Positions 1-7,707 of a stretch of DNA of 29,312 nt are shown here, piece after piece. This DNA comes from an uncultured Clostridia bacterium (GTDB lineage: Bacteria; Bacillota; Clostridia; Peptostreptococcales; Anaerovoracaceae): NCBI GenBank assembly GCA_934247125.1, contig CAKQIZ010000014.1, positions 1 to 29,312 of the forward strand, in the 5' to 3' direction. Under the pieces are notes generated by a model. It was not told the origin of the DNA and did not search any database. It worked only from the letters and a program-made list of their open reading frames with translations. The position numbers and the translations under genes were made by a program. Each line of letters opens with the position of its first letter. Position 1 is the first letter of the stretch.

Positions 1-2532
1 GGCAGAGGTTCGGCTGCGGGCAGCATCGTGGCATACACGCTCAGGATAACGGATATAGATCCGATCAAGTATGATCTTATCTTTGAGCGGTTCCTCAATC
101 CGGAGAGAGTCAGCATGCCTGATATCGATATAGACTTCTGCTACGAGAGGCGAGGCGAGGTCATAGATTACGTTATCGAGAAATACGGCGAAGACAAGGT
201 GTCGCAGATCATAACCTTTGGAACGATGAAGGCGAAGCAGGCCGTGCGTGACGTAGGAAGGGTGCTGAATGTCAGCTATCCTGAGACAGATGCGATCGCC
301 AAGGCGATACCGTTCGCACTGAAGATGACGATAGACAAGGCGCTGGAGACGAGTCCGGAACTCAAGGCCAAGTACGAGTCGGAGGAAACGACGCGCAAGG
401 TAATAGATATGGCAAGGGCTATCGAGGGAATGCCGCGTCATGCATCGACGCATGCTGCCGGCGTGGTCATCTCAAAGGAGTGCATAGACGAATACGTGCC
501 GCTTTACCTTGCAGACAAAGGGCTTTCCACACAGTTCAACATGACTACTATAGAGGAGCTGGGGCTGCTCAAGATGGACTTTCTGGGGCTCAGGAATCTG
601 ACGATAATAAGGGACGCTCTTGAAATGATAGAGGAAAACCACGGTGTGAAGATAGACTTCGCTTCGATGGATTACGATGATCCTGCGGTCTATGACATGA
701 TTTCCAAAGGAAACACGCAGGGGATCTTCCAGCTGGAAAGCGGAGGCATGACGCAGTTCATGAAAAACCTCAGACCTGACTGCTTCGAAGACGTCGTCGC
801 AGGCATCTCGCTCTACAGACCGGGTCCGATGTCGTCGATCCCTACATATATAGACAACAAGAAACACCCTGAGAGCATCGAATATATCCACGAGAGCCTC
901 GAGCCGATACTTTCCGTAACGTACGGATGCCTGGTGTACCAGGAGCAGGTAATGAGGATAGTGCGTGACCTGGGCGGATACTCATACGGCCGTTCGGATC
1001 TGGTGCGCCGTGCGATGAGCAAGAAGAAGATGGACGTGATGCTCGAGGAGAAGGAGTACTTCATTCATGGAAAGACTGCTGACGACGGGACTGTCGAGAT
1101 CGCGGGCTGTGTGCGCAATGGTGTGCCGGAAGATGCTGCAGAGGAGATATTCAATCAGATGGTCAGCTTCGCAGAGTATGCGTTCAACAAGTCACATGCG
1201 GCTGCATATGCCGTGCTCGCGTATGAGACGGGTTATCTGAAGGTGCATTATCCGGTGGAATTCATGGCGGCGCTGCTGACCAGCGTGATGGGTGACGCGG
1301 ATTCAACGGCGAAGTATATAAGGAACTGCGTGGATATGGGCATAGAGGTGCTGCCTCCTGATGTAAACGAAAGCGGTAAGAAGTTCACTGTATCGGACGG
1401 CAAGATAAGATTCGGACTTCTAGGTGTGAAAAATGTGGGCGAAGGGCCTGCCGATGCGATCATAGAGGCGCGAGAGGCAAAGGGTCTTCCTAAGGACATA
1501 TTCCAGTTCATAGATGACCTGGATATACACAGGATAAACAAGAAGGCTGTTGAGAGTCTGATAAAGGCCGGCGCGCTCGACTGTTTCAGTGAAAACAGGG
1601 CGGCTCATATGGGGATATTCGAAAGTCTGATAGAGTCGGCTCAGTCGAATGCGAAGAACGTGCTCGAGGGACAGCTGTCGCTTTTCCAGCTGAACGCGAA
1701 AACTATGGAAGAAAGTCAGGATGTCAAGAGACTTCCTGACGTGAAGAATTTTGAAAAAGATGTCCTCATAGCGCAGGAAAAGGAAATGCTGGGCGTTTAC
1801 ATAACGGATCACCCGCTCACGGAGTACCGTGACATGATAGAAAGGTCGGTAACAGTGACTTCGCAGGATCTCGCGGAAGTGCTTGAAAGCGAGGAGAGCG
1901 GCGAGGCGCACAGTTTCATAACTGACGGGATGAGCGCAGTGATGGCGGGGATCGTGACGGGCAGGAAGACCCTGATAACCAGGAACAGCAAGATGATGGC
2001 GTTCGTCGATATGGAGGATCTGTACGGCACGGTAGAAGTGGTGGTGTTCCCAAATGTTTATGAACGGTACGGCGCGCTTACCGCTGAGGACTCGATCATA
2101 TCGGTGGCAGGCACGATCAACTTCAAGGAAGGTGAAGTGCCTAAGCTGCTGGCTGACAGGATAACTGACATACGTGCGCTTGGCGAGGTGACTGCTGATG
2201 ATGGTGCAGAAAGATATGGCGCTGGTGGATCATGGAAAGATGCAGGCGGCGGTCAGAACGGCAGCAGATACAGTTCAAGGCAGGCGGCAGCGGCAGGTAG
2301 CGGTGATGAGCCTGAGGGACTGGTGAAGATAAAGCTTCCGGCAGGCGATACGTCGGAGATGCTGAACCGCATAAAGGACATAATGACTGCTCACCGTGGA
2401 GGTTATCAGGCGATCGTGTATATGCCGACCGGCGGATCGTTCAGGACGGATCGCGATCTGTGGGTCGATCCTGATATGGATTTCAGGAAAGCTGTAATAG
2501 ATATAGTAGGAGAAGAAAACTACAAGGGCTGA
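1..2532 (+). CDS. dnaE: DNA polymerase III subunit alpha, 5'-truncated
   Basis: This is the replicative C-family DNA polymerase. The reading frame is open from base 1, so the first GTG/ATG inside the window is not the start. The window holds 843 residues; DnaE proteins are usually 1,100-1,200, so the PHP domain and part of the palm are missing. The frame opens with the GRGSAAGS motif, followed by the catalytic PDIDIDF motif (residues 40-46) with two metal-binding aspartates. The third aspartate is in KMDFLGLR. A putative beta-clamp peptide QLSLF lies at nt 1672-1686, then an OB-fold region (AGIVTGRK...VVVFPNVYERYG) and a short C-terminal domain. A Gly/Ser/Ala-rich linker at nt 2205-2310 separates the last two and looks disordered. 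pfkA follows 21 bp downstream, a pairing common in Clostridia. It is DnaE-type rather than PolC, having no embedded exonuclease in what is visible. Confidence 0.97.
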   Translation, partial: GRGSAAGSIVAYTLRITDIDPIKYDLIFERFLNPERVSMPDIDIDFCYERRGEVIDYVIEKYGEDKVSQIITFGTMKAKQAVRDVGRVLNVSYPETDAIAKAIPFALKMTIDKALETSPELKAKYESEETTRKVIDMARAIEGMPRHASTHAAGVVISKECIDEYVPLYLADKGLSTQFNMTTIEELGLLKMDFLGLRNLTIIRDALEMIEENHGVKIDFASMDYDDPAVYDMISKGNTQGIFQLESGGMTQFMKNLRPDCFEDVVAGISLYRPGPMSSIPTYIDNKKHPESIEYIHESLEPILSVTYGCLVYQEQVMRIVRDLGGYSYGRSDLVRRAMSKKKMDVMLEEKEYFIHGKTADDGTVEIAGCVRNGVPEDAAEEIFNQMVSFAEYAFNKSHAAAYAVLAYETGYLKVHYPVEFMAALLTSVMGDADSTAKYIRNCVDMGIEVLPPDVNESGKKFTVSDGKIRFGLLGVKNVGEGPADAIIEAREAKGLPKDIFQFIDDLDIHRINKKAVESLIKAGALDCFSENRAAHMGIFESLIESAQSNAKNVLEGQLSLFQLNAKTMEESQDVKRLPDVKNFEKDVLIAQEKEMLGVYITDHPLTEYRDMIERSVTVTSQDLAEVLESEESGEAHSFITDGMSAVMAGIVTGRKTLITRNSKMMAFVDMEDLYGTVEVVVFPNVYERYGALTAEDSIISVAGTINFKEGEVPKLLADRITDIRALGEVTADDGAERYGAGGSWKDAGGGQNGSRYSSRQAAAAGSGDEPEGLVKIKLPAGDTSEMLNRIKDIMTAHRGGYQAIVYMPTGGSFRTDRDLWVDPDMDFRKAVIDIVGEENYKG

Positions 2533-2553
2533 GTGAATATGGAGGGATGATAT

Positions 2554-3513
2554 ATGAAAAAAATAGCGATACTGACCAGTGGCGGCGATGCGCCGGGAAT
2601 GAATGCGGCAGTCAGAGCGGCAGTTAGGACAGGACTGTCGATGGGTATGGAGGTGTTCGGAATCGAACGCGGATATGAGGGCCTGCTTGACGGTGAGATA
2701 AAGAAGATGGAATGGCATTCAGTCGGAGACATACTTCAGAGGGGCGGTACGATACTCAGAACAGCGAGAAGCAAACGATTCAGAGAAGCCAAATTGCAGA
2801 AACACGCTGTGGACATGCTGCAGACTTTTGGCATAGAGGGACTGATCATCGTAGGCGGTGACGGATCGTTCCGCGGCGGTCTGGAGCTGGACAGACTCGG
2901 CGTGACTGTAATGGGTATCCCGGGAACGATAGACAATGACCTTGGCTATACAGACTACACTATAGGTTTTGATACAGCGGTGAACACTGTGCTGTCGATG
3001 ATATCGAATCTCAGAGATACTGCTTCTGCTCACGAAAGGACCACGATAGTCGAAGTCATGGGGCGTCGCTGTGGTGATATCGCACTCCATGCAGGTCTTG
3101 CCGGCGGTGCCGATGTGATCCTCGTTCCGGAGCTGGAGACCGATATAAACATGGTGTGCCGCAGGGTACTGCGCGGGCAGCAGTCCGGAAAGCTGCACAG
3201 CATAATAATGAAGGCGGAAGGCGTTGATATGAGCGTGCAGCAGCTTGCGCAGATAATAGAGGATCGCACGGGACGAGAAGTGCGCTCGGTAGTGCCGGGA
3301 TATATACAGAGAGGCGGCACGCCTACGGGACGCGACAGGATGCTTGCAAGCATCATGGTGAATAAGGCCGTGAAGCTTTTATATGATGATGAACGAAGTA
3401 AAGCGATAGGCATAATAAACAATGAGATCACAGCGTTCGATCTGGCCGAAGCGCTGGAGACGAAAAAAGAATTCAGAAGAGATCTGTATGATATAGCCGA
3501 GACACTGTCGTAG
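2554..3513 (+). CDS. pfkA: ATP-dependent 6-phosphofructokinase
   Basis: Phosphorylates fructose 6-phosphate to fructose 1,6-bisphosphate, the committed glycolytic step, in the cytosol. It has 319 residues, the usual length of bacterial PfkA. The numbering matches the E. coli enzyme: GGDGS at 101-105, GTIDND at 124-129 with catalytic Asp127, Arg162 and the MGR motif around 169-171. Gly104 and Gly124 are the residues of ATP users; PPi-dependent enzymes typically carry Asp104 and Lys124, so this is called as ATP-dependent. The start ATG follows GGAGGGA with seven bases between. The gene lies 21 bp behind dnaE and is probably cotranscribed with it. A strong hairpin terminator follows. No pyruvate kinase gene follows; ppdK is elsewhere in the window. 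Confidence 0.97.
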   Translation: MKKIAILTSGGDAPGMNAAVRAAVRTGLSMGMEVFGIERGYEGLLDGEIKKMEWHSVGDILQRGGTILRTARSKRFREAKLQKHAVDMLQTFGIEGLIIVGGDGSFRGGLELDRLGVTVMGIPGTIDNDLGYTDYTIGFDTAVNTVLSMISNLRDTASAHERTTIVEVMGRRCGDIALHAGLAGGADVILVPELETDINMVCRRVLRGQQSGKLHSIIMKAEGVDMSVQQLAQIIEDRTGREVRSVVPGYIQRGGTPTGRDRMLASIMVNKAVKLLYDDERSKAIGIINNEITAFDLAEALETKKEFRRDLYDIAETLS

Positions 3514-3584
3514 CGCTGCTATAGCGAGAGCTGAGCTGCGGACTGCAGAGACACGCAGCATACAGGAAGCTGATAAAAAGTTGA

Positions 3585-3641
3585 AGAAATACCTGAGACA
3601 GAAGTGTGTATGTGGTACGCAAAGCTGTCTCAGGTATTTTT
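3585..3641. terminator. Bidirectional intrinsic terminator between pfkA and dinB
   Basis: Perfect 15-bp inverted repeat: left arm 3587-3601 (AAATACCTGAGACAG), right arm 3625-3639, loop 23 nt. The right arm runs into TATTTTT, a good U-tract for pfkA transcription. On the other strand the hairpin is followed by a looser T-rich stretch (TTTCTTCAACTTTTT), so it can also serve dinB, whose stop codon abuts it at 3641. Confidence 0.8.
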
Positions 3642-4885
3642 CAGTCATTGTCATCGGCAGGATCTTCTGATCCCGGAAGCGTGCCGGTGTCGAGGCCGAT
3701 ATCGTTATTGAGTACAGAACCGAAACTGATAGCTCCCGAACCGAATTTCTGTCTGATGCTGTCCATCGCGCGTTCGACTTTTTCACCTTTTTCGATGCTG
3801 ATATTTTCATCGGAAAAGAGTGAGAGCTGCTGTGCCTGGTTTTCATCGCAAAGGTTTATCGCAGTGATCGTGAGCATCCTGATCGGATCGCGCATCGACC
3901 AGGATTTTCTGATTATCGACAGCGCGGTTTCAGTGATGACTTCGGTCAGGTTTGTCGGATTGTCGAGCTGCTGCTGCCTGGAAATCACTTTTAATGCCGG
4001 ATCTTTGATGTCGACTTTGACTCCGAAAGCTTTCAGCTTGTGTTTTCGCAGACGGCTGGCGACTGTATCGGCGAGTCCTATAACTCCGATCTTTATATCG
4101 TCGAAACCCTGGAGGTTCCGACGGAACGTAGTGCCGTTACCTACGGATTTTATTTTTTCGAGATGATCGTATCGCAGGACCGGGGTCGTGTCGAGACCAT
4201 TGGCGTAGTCGTGTATCAATCCCCCCTGTTTGCCGAGCATTTTTTTTATCATATCACGATCTGAATTTGCAAGCTCACCGATCGTTTTGATGCCATAGTC
4301 ATGAAGCCTGCCTGCGGTTGCCTTCCCTACGAAAAACATGGATCTGACATTCATCGGCCAGAGCAGCAGTTTGAAATTTTCCCGTGTTATCACGGTGGTG
4401 GCATCAGGTTTTTTGTAGTCGCTGCCCATTTTAGCAAAGATCTTGTTGAACGATACTCCGGCTGAAAGTGTGAGCCCGAGCTCCTTATTTACTGTATGTC
4501 TGATCTCGTCAGCGATCTGTGATCCTGTGCCGAAGAGTTTCGTGCTCCCGGTCACGTCGAGCCACGATTCGTCTACGCTGAATGGTTCGACCATGTCAGT
4601 GTAGCGCAGATATATCTGGCTTATCAGTTTGCTGTAATGCCTGTATTTGTAGTGATGCGGAGGAACGACCTGAAGCCCCGGACATTTTTTCCTGGCTTGC
4701 CACAGTGTCTCAGCGGTGACTACACCGTATTTTTTGGCGATCTCGTTTTTCGCAAGTATGATGCCGTGACGGTCTTCCGGATTGCCGCATACAGCCATAG
4801 GCTTGTCTTTGAGCTGCGGATAGTCGAGCAGCTCGACAGATGCGAAAAATCCATTCATATCGCAGTGCAGTATGACTCTGTCCAT
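3641..4885 (-). CDS. dinB: DNA polymerase IV (Y-family translesion polymerase)
   Basis: Error-prone lesion-bypass polymerase of the DinB/UmuC family, 414 residues. I place the start at the ATG at 4885-4883, right after AAAGGAGG plus five bases; an ATG 15 bp upstream would overlap that Shine-Dalgarno. Visible motifs are HCDMNGFFASVE (metal Asp9, steric-gate Phe13/Phe14), SVDESWLDVTGS with Asp105-Glu106, helix-hairpin-helix-like text around residues 175-200, and the little-finger domain. QLSLF at residues 353-357 is a putative beta-clamp-binding motif, followed by about 55 further residues ending in an acidic tail. The gene is monocistronic and convergent with pfkA. No Gram-positive LexA box of the CGAAC-N4-GTTCG type was found upstream, so SOS control is not supported. 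A short palindrome lies in the leader (4907-4923). Confidence 0.95.
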   Translation of the reverse strand: MDRVILHCDMNGFFASVELLDYPQLKDKPMAVCGNPEDRHGIILAKNEIAKKYGVVTAETLWQARKKCPGLQVVPPHHYKYRHYSKLISQIYLRYTDMVEPFSVDESWLDVTGSTKLFGTGSQIADEIRHTVNKELGLTLSAGVSFNKIFAKMGSDYKKPDATTVITRENFKLLLWPMNVRSMFFVGKATAGRLHDYGIKTIGELANSDRDMIKKMLGKQGGLIHDYANGLDTTPVLRYDHLEKIKSVGNGTTFRRNLQGFDDIKIGVIGLADTVASRLRKHKLKAFGVKVDIKDPALKVISRQQQLDNPTNLTEVITETALSIIRKSWSMRDPIRMLTITAINLCDENQAQQLSLFSDENISIEKGEKVERAMDSIRQKFGSGAISFGSVLNNDIGLDTGTLPGSEDPADDND

Positions 4886-4906
4886 AAATCCTCCTTTCAT
4901 ATATTC

Positions 4907-4923
4907 GTCGATCGGAGATCGAC
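4907..4923. promoter_or_regulatory. Palindrome in the dinB leader
   Basis: GTCGATC (4907-4913), spacer GGA, GATCGAC (4917-4923): a perfect 7-bp dyad 22 bp upstream of the dinB start codon, just outside the Shine-Dalgarno. It could be an operator or a small leader hairpin. It does not match the known LexA consensus. Function is inferred only from position. Confidence 0.35.
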
Positions 4924-5119
4924 ATCAGGTTATGCCCGTGGCGTTTCATCAGTGTGTCGATTGCCTGCAAGGTGGCGGCAGATCGATCGTCAATTCAATT
5001 ATAGTTAAAATGCAGGACGAGCGCAATATCGGTTATACAAGAGGTAGGGATGCGCAGCATTTACGTATACTTGATAAGAATCAATTTTCCTTTATGCAAA
5101 AGCCTCAGTGTCGCAGCTG

Positions 5120-5162
5120 TTTCAGCCATAAATGTATATTTAGCAGGTCTTAATGGCTGAAA
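5120..5162. repeat. Inverted-repeat element A (TTTCAGCCAT / ATGGCTGAAA)
   Basis: Left arm TTTCAGCCAT at 5120-5129, right arm ATGGCTGAAA at 5153-5162, perfect 10-bp complementarity, 23-nt variable loop. First of three similar elements in this gap. An orphan half-site CAGCCAT lies at 5188-5194. Confidence 0.7.
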
Positions 5163-5236
5163 TGAGGAAATTATAGGAATTTATTAACAGCCATCTTTCG
5201 AATCTGCTGCACGGGTGCTTTTCTTAATTGGTTCAC

Positions 5237-5288
5237 ATTTCCAGTTTTCAGCCAAGTTCTATCCGATTTTATGTCGTATGGCTGAAAA
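5237..5288. repeat. Inverted-repeat element B
   Basis: Left arm TTTTCAGCCA at 5245-5254, right arm TGGCTGAAAA at 5279-5288, 24-nt loop unrelated to that of element A. The left arm is part of an 18-bp sequence (5237-5254, ATTTCCAGTTTTCAGCCA) that recurs exactly 104 bp later in element C. Confidence 0.75.
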
Positions 5289-5340
5289 AATCCAATCGGC
5301 CATTGATAGGTGGCTTTTCCGGCGCTTTCAAAAAAATATG

Positions 5341-5392
5341 ATTTCCAGTTTTCAGCCATGAGCATATGCATAGTAGGGGTTTATGGCTGAAA
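5341..5392. repeat. Inverted-repeat element C
   Basis: Begins with the same 18-bp sequence as element B (5341-5358). The inverted arms are TTTCAGCCAT at 5350-5359 and ATGGCTGAAA at 5383-5392, with a 23-nt loop. Arm spacing is nearly identical in A, B and C (24-25 nt between the CCA and TGG edges), while loop sequences differ. Confidence 0.75.
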
Positions 5393-5528
5393 TCGCTGCG
5401 TAAAATTGCCATCGGGCGAGGCGTTGCAGGGTAAAGTTATTATAAGCATAGACATGCCGAACCACTCAATGTAATTTTGGGGATTTCGTGAAAAACGGAT
5501 AATACGCTTTTTATTGAAACGTGATGTG

Positions 5529-5537
5529 TGTTATAAT
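5529..5537 (+). promoter_or_regulatory. Extended -10 promoter for the small membrane-peptide gene
   Basis: TGTTATAAT at 5529-5537 is a perfect extended -10 (TGn plus TATAAT). The -35 region is poor; a TTGAAA at 5514-5519 is only 12 bp away and too close to count. It lies about 60 bp upstream of the start at 5597. Confidence 0.55.
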
Positions 5538-5596
5538 CATAAATACGAAAGATGAAAACGCACATAAGAATTAATTTATTTGGAAGGAAGATCATC

Positions 5597-5773
5597 ATGC
5601 TTGATATACTTAAAAAACTTGATAAAATAATGAGGATAATTTTAATAGTAACGGGCTCATTGTTTGTTGTATTCAAACTTCTGGGCGGCGGGAAATCCAG
5701 AGAAACCGGGAAGCGCGTAAAGAAATCGTCGAAAGAAGATTATCAGACAAGAAGGCCTGATGATATCTGGTAA
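5597..5773 (+). CDS. Small single-pass membrane peptide, unknown function
   Basis: A 58-residue peptide starting at the ATG at 5597, preceded by GGAAGGAAG eight bases upstream. An in-frame ATG at 5552 has no ribosome site and would begin right at the promoter's start region. It has an amphipathic Lys-rich N-terminus (LDILKKLDKI), one hydrophobic span (about residues 11-30, MRIILIVTGSLFVVFKLL) and a basic, polar tail rich in Lys/Arg ending in DDIW. I do not recognise a family. The nearby promoter and good ribosome site argue that it is real. It lies about 120 bp ahead of another membrane-protein gene, but no functional link is evident. Confidence 0.55.
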   Translation: MLDILKKLDKIMRIILIVTGSLFVVFKLLGGGKSRETGKRVKKSSKEDYQTRRPDDIW

Positions 5774-5805
5774 GAGCTGATAAGATATGATAAGGTTCGG
5801 CGAAA

Positions 5806-5833
5806 TCCGGGAGTGACCCGGGGCAACTCCGGA
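5806..5833 (+). other. Stem-loop upstream of the DUF308 gene
   Basis: TCCGG(G)AGT at 5806-5814 pairs with ACTCCGGA at 5826-5833 with one bulged G, and the loop contains CCCGGG. No U-tract follows, so it is not a standard terminator. It sits about 60 nt before the next start codon and may be a leader structure. Confidence 0.35.
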
Positions 5834-5891
5834 TCGAGGTGACAGGCAAGAAAACGCAATAATAAACGATCATAAAAGGAGTAATCTACAT

Positions 5892-6596
5892 ATGAGAATT
5901 TGGACTATAGTAAGCGGAATACTGATGGTGCTGACCGGAGCATTCTGTTTCATGAACCCGGGGCAGACCTTTTTATCACTGGCTTTTATAGTGGGTCTTG
6001 TGATGGTGATAAACGGACTGATACATGCGCTGGCGTATTTTATCGGAAGAGGTCTCCACAACAAGGGTGACAACAACGGATGGATACTGACGGATGCACT
6101 GATAACGCTGATACTCGGGATACTGATACTTTGCAATCAGCTGGTCGTGGATTCTGCTATACCGATGGTGTTCGGAATATGGATGCTGGTGTCGGGAATA
6201 CTGAGAATAGAGGCGGGCACGCACATCAATAAGCAGAAAAAGCTGCTCAATTTCCGTACGACGATGATAACAGGAACACTTACAGTGCTTGTTGGACTTT
6301 TTGGATTCATCAATCCGCTGGTCGAGTGGATGACGACAGCTGTGCTGCTCGGTGTATTCCTCGTTATGCAGGGTGTGAATATCATAGAGCTCGGCATCAA
6401 CATGCCGCATGAGAAGAAGTCATACGTGAAGATTTACAAGAGAAAGCGAGAGCCGATAAAGATAACGGAAGAAGACGAGACTCCTGAAAAGGTGACAGAG
6501 CGTCTCAAGATGAAAGAAGCGGCACAGTCGTCCCAGCAATCGGCAGTTCCGGTGCAGGATGCGGCAGCAGGAGCAGAAACGAATGACAGAATATGA
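5892..6596 (+). CDS. DUF308/HdeD-like integral membrane protein
   Basis: A 234-residue protein with about six hydrophobic helices in two similar halves (residues about 1-50, 63-105 and 120-165), the pattern of the HdeD/DUF308 family. In E. coli, HdeD is associated with acid resistance, but that role cannot be assumed here. A conserved FxNPgqt motif appears early (FMNPGQTF) and again as FINPLVEW, supporting an internal duplication. The last 65 residues are cytoplasm-like, charged and low complexity (KRKREPIK, Gln/Ala-rich). The start ATG follows AAAGGAG. The stop overlaps the next gene's start by 14 bp, so the two are probably translationally coupled. Confidence 0.85.
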   Translation: MRIWTIVSGILMVLTGAFCFMNPGQTFLSLAFIVGLVMVINGLIHALAYFIGRGLHNKGDNNGWILTDALITLILGILILCNQLVVDSAIPMVFGIWMLVSGILRIEAGTHINKQKKLLNFRTTMITGTLTVLVGLFGFINPLVEWMTTAVLLGVFLVMQGVNIIELGINMPHEKKSYVKIYKRKREPIKITEEDETPEKVTERLKMKEAAQSSQQSAVPVQDAAAGAETNDRI

Positions 6597-7707
6597 TGTT
6601 TGTATTATAGGAGGAGGGGCAGCCGGCCTGGCAGCGGCTGCTTCTTTTGATAAACGGATAAAAGCATGCATACTGGAAAAAAACGAGATCCCGGGCAGGA
6701 AGATCATGGCTACAGGTGGAGGACGGTGCAATATCACTAACGCAGCCTGTAAAAACAAGGACCTGACCCTGGATTTTTTTGAATCACTGGGAATGATATG
6801 TTTCAGTGATGATGAAGGAAGATATTATCCATATTCGAATCATGCTTCCGATGTCGTGAAGATACTGCTGGATGCGGTCGGCTCTGATGATACGGGAAGC
6901 ACCGAGATCATCACATCTGCGGCAGCAGAGAAGATCGTGAGCGAAAGCGGCTCTTTTTCCGTGATTTTCAAAGACATGAAAAGCGGCAGGTTTTGCACGA
7001 TAAAAGCGGCAAACGTGCTCATGGCATCAGGAGGCAAGGCTGCGCCGCAGTTCGGTACGACAGGAGACGGATATGCACTTGCAAAATCTCTGGGGCACCA
7101 CATATCACGCGTTTTTCCGATACTCACGGGCGTGGAATGCGGAGATTTCAGAGATGTAAAAGGCGTGCGGGCCAAAGGCAGGGCGGGGCTTTACAGGAAC
7201 GGCAGGCTTCTGCATGAGGAAAGCGGTGAGATACAGTTTACTGCAGACGGGCTTTCCGGGATATGCATATTCAATCTTACACCGTATATAAAGGCGGCAG
7301 ACGGAGAGTCGTTCACAGAGGTGTTGAAGCAGCTCGAGATACGGCTCGATCTTGCGCCGGATATACCGGCGGACAGGCTCAGCGGGAGAAAAAGATCGTT
7401 CGGTATACTGACGGAAAGACTTGCAGAACGCGTCAGTCCTGACATGATAAAGGACTGGAGACTGCCGGTGCTGGCGGTAAAAGGCTGGAGAAATGCACAG
7501 TGTACGGCAGGCGGAGTACTGACTGATGAGATCGATATGGATACGATGGAATCGAAGCTCGTGAACGGCCTGTATTTTGCAGGTGAAGTCACAGACCTGC
7601 AGGGACCGTGCGGCGGGTTCAACCTGCAGAACGCATGGGAGACAGGTATAAAAGCGGCGAAAGCTCTGAATGAATGGAAGAAAAAACAGGAGAAGACTGA
7701 CAGGTGA
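6583..7707 (+). CDS. HI0933-family FAD-dependent oxidoreductase
   Basis: A 374-residue flavoprotein of the HI0933/YhiN family (also called the aminoacetone-oxidase or BaiN-like family). The N-terminal Rossmann FAD site is GGGAAG at residues 10-15. The family signature GRKIMATGGGRCNITN follows around 38-54, then GTTGDGYALAKSLGH and the C-terminal FAD motif LYFAGEVTDLQGPCGGFNLQNAWETG. I start at ATG 6583 (MTEYDVCIIGGG), preceded by CAGGAG; an upstream in-frame ATG at 6559 would add eight non-conserved residues. It overlaps the DUF308 gene by 14 bp and its TGA overlaps the next gene's GTG, giving a three-gene coupled set. The substrate of most family members is unknown. Confidence 0.92.
   Translation: MTEYDVCIIGGGAAGLAAAASFDKRIKACILEKNEIPGRKIMATGGGRCNITNAACKNKDLTLDFFESLGMICFSDDEGRYYPYSNHASDVVKILLDAVGSDDTGSTEIITSAAAEKIVSESGSFSVIFKDMKSGRFCTIKAANVLMASGGKAAPQFGTTGDGYALAKSLGHHISRVFPILTGVECGDFRDVKGVRAKGRAGLYRNGRLLHEESGEIQFTADGLSGICIFNLTPYIKAADGESFTEVLKQLEIRLDLAPDIPADRLSGRKRSFGILTERLAERVSPDMIKDWRLPVLAVKGWRNAQCTAGGVLTDEIDMDTMESKLVNGLYFAGEVTDLQGPCGGFNLQNAWETGIKAAKALNEWKKKQEKTDR

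Larger units (their letters stand above)
4886..5551. other. Gene-poor intergenic region with inverted-repeat cluster
   Basis: About 666 bp between the dinB leader and the region just before a small membrane-peptide gene. No open frame here has a credible ribosome site or family resemblance. The right half (5120-5392) contains three similar inverted repeats listed separately. The left half has the dinB palindrome, a GATCGATC tract near 4981 and a small TTGAT-AAGA-ATCAA dyad near 5070. I found no tRNA, rRNA or CRISPR pattern in it. Confidence 0.7.

Noticed and set aside
28..30. GTG as the start of dnaE
   Set aside because: The frame is open from base 1 and the upstream residues (GRGSAAGSI) are conserved DnaE sequence, so the gene starts outside the window.
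2649..2680. tRNA-like GTTC-GAA text within pfkA
   Set aside because: No cloverleaf around it; it is conserved PfkA coding sequence.
4886..5000. LexA/SOS box upstream of dinB
   Set aside because: No CGAAC-N4-GTTCG-like sequence found; the only dyad is of a different sequence.
5171..5371. A 66-codon minus-strand frame in the repeat region (opening MHMLMAENWK)
   Set aside because: No ribosome site, no family resemblance, and its text is simply the repeat arms read in frame.
5120..5392. CRISPR array
   Set aside because: Repeats are only 10-18 bp, unevenly spaced (126 and 104 bp) and paired as inverted arms; there are no cas genes.
5120..5392. Integron attC cassette array
   Set aside because: The arms lack the RYYYAAC/GTTRRRY core, there are no cassette genes, and no integrase is in the window.
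5774..5891. Riboswitch before the DUF308 gene
   Set aside because: There is a hairpin but no recognisable aptamer core; listed only as a low-confidence stem-loop.
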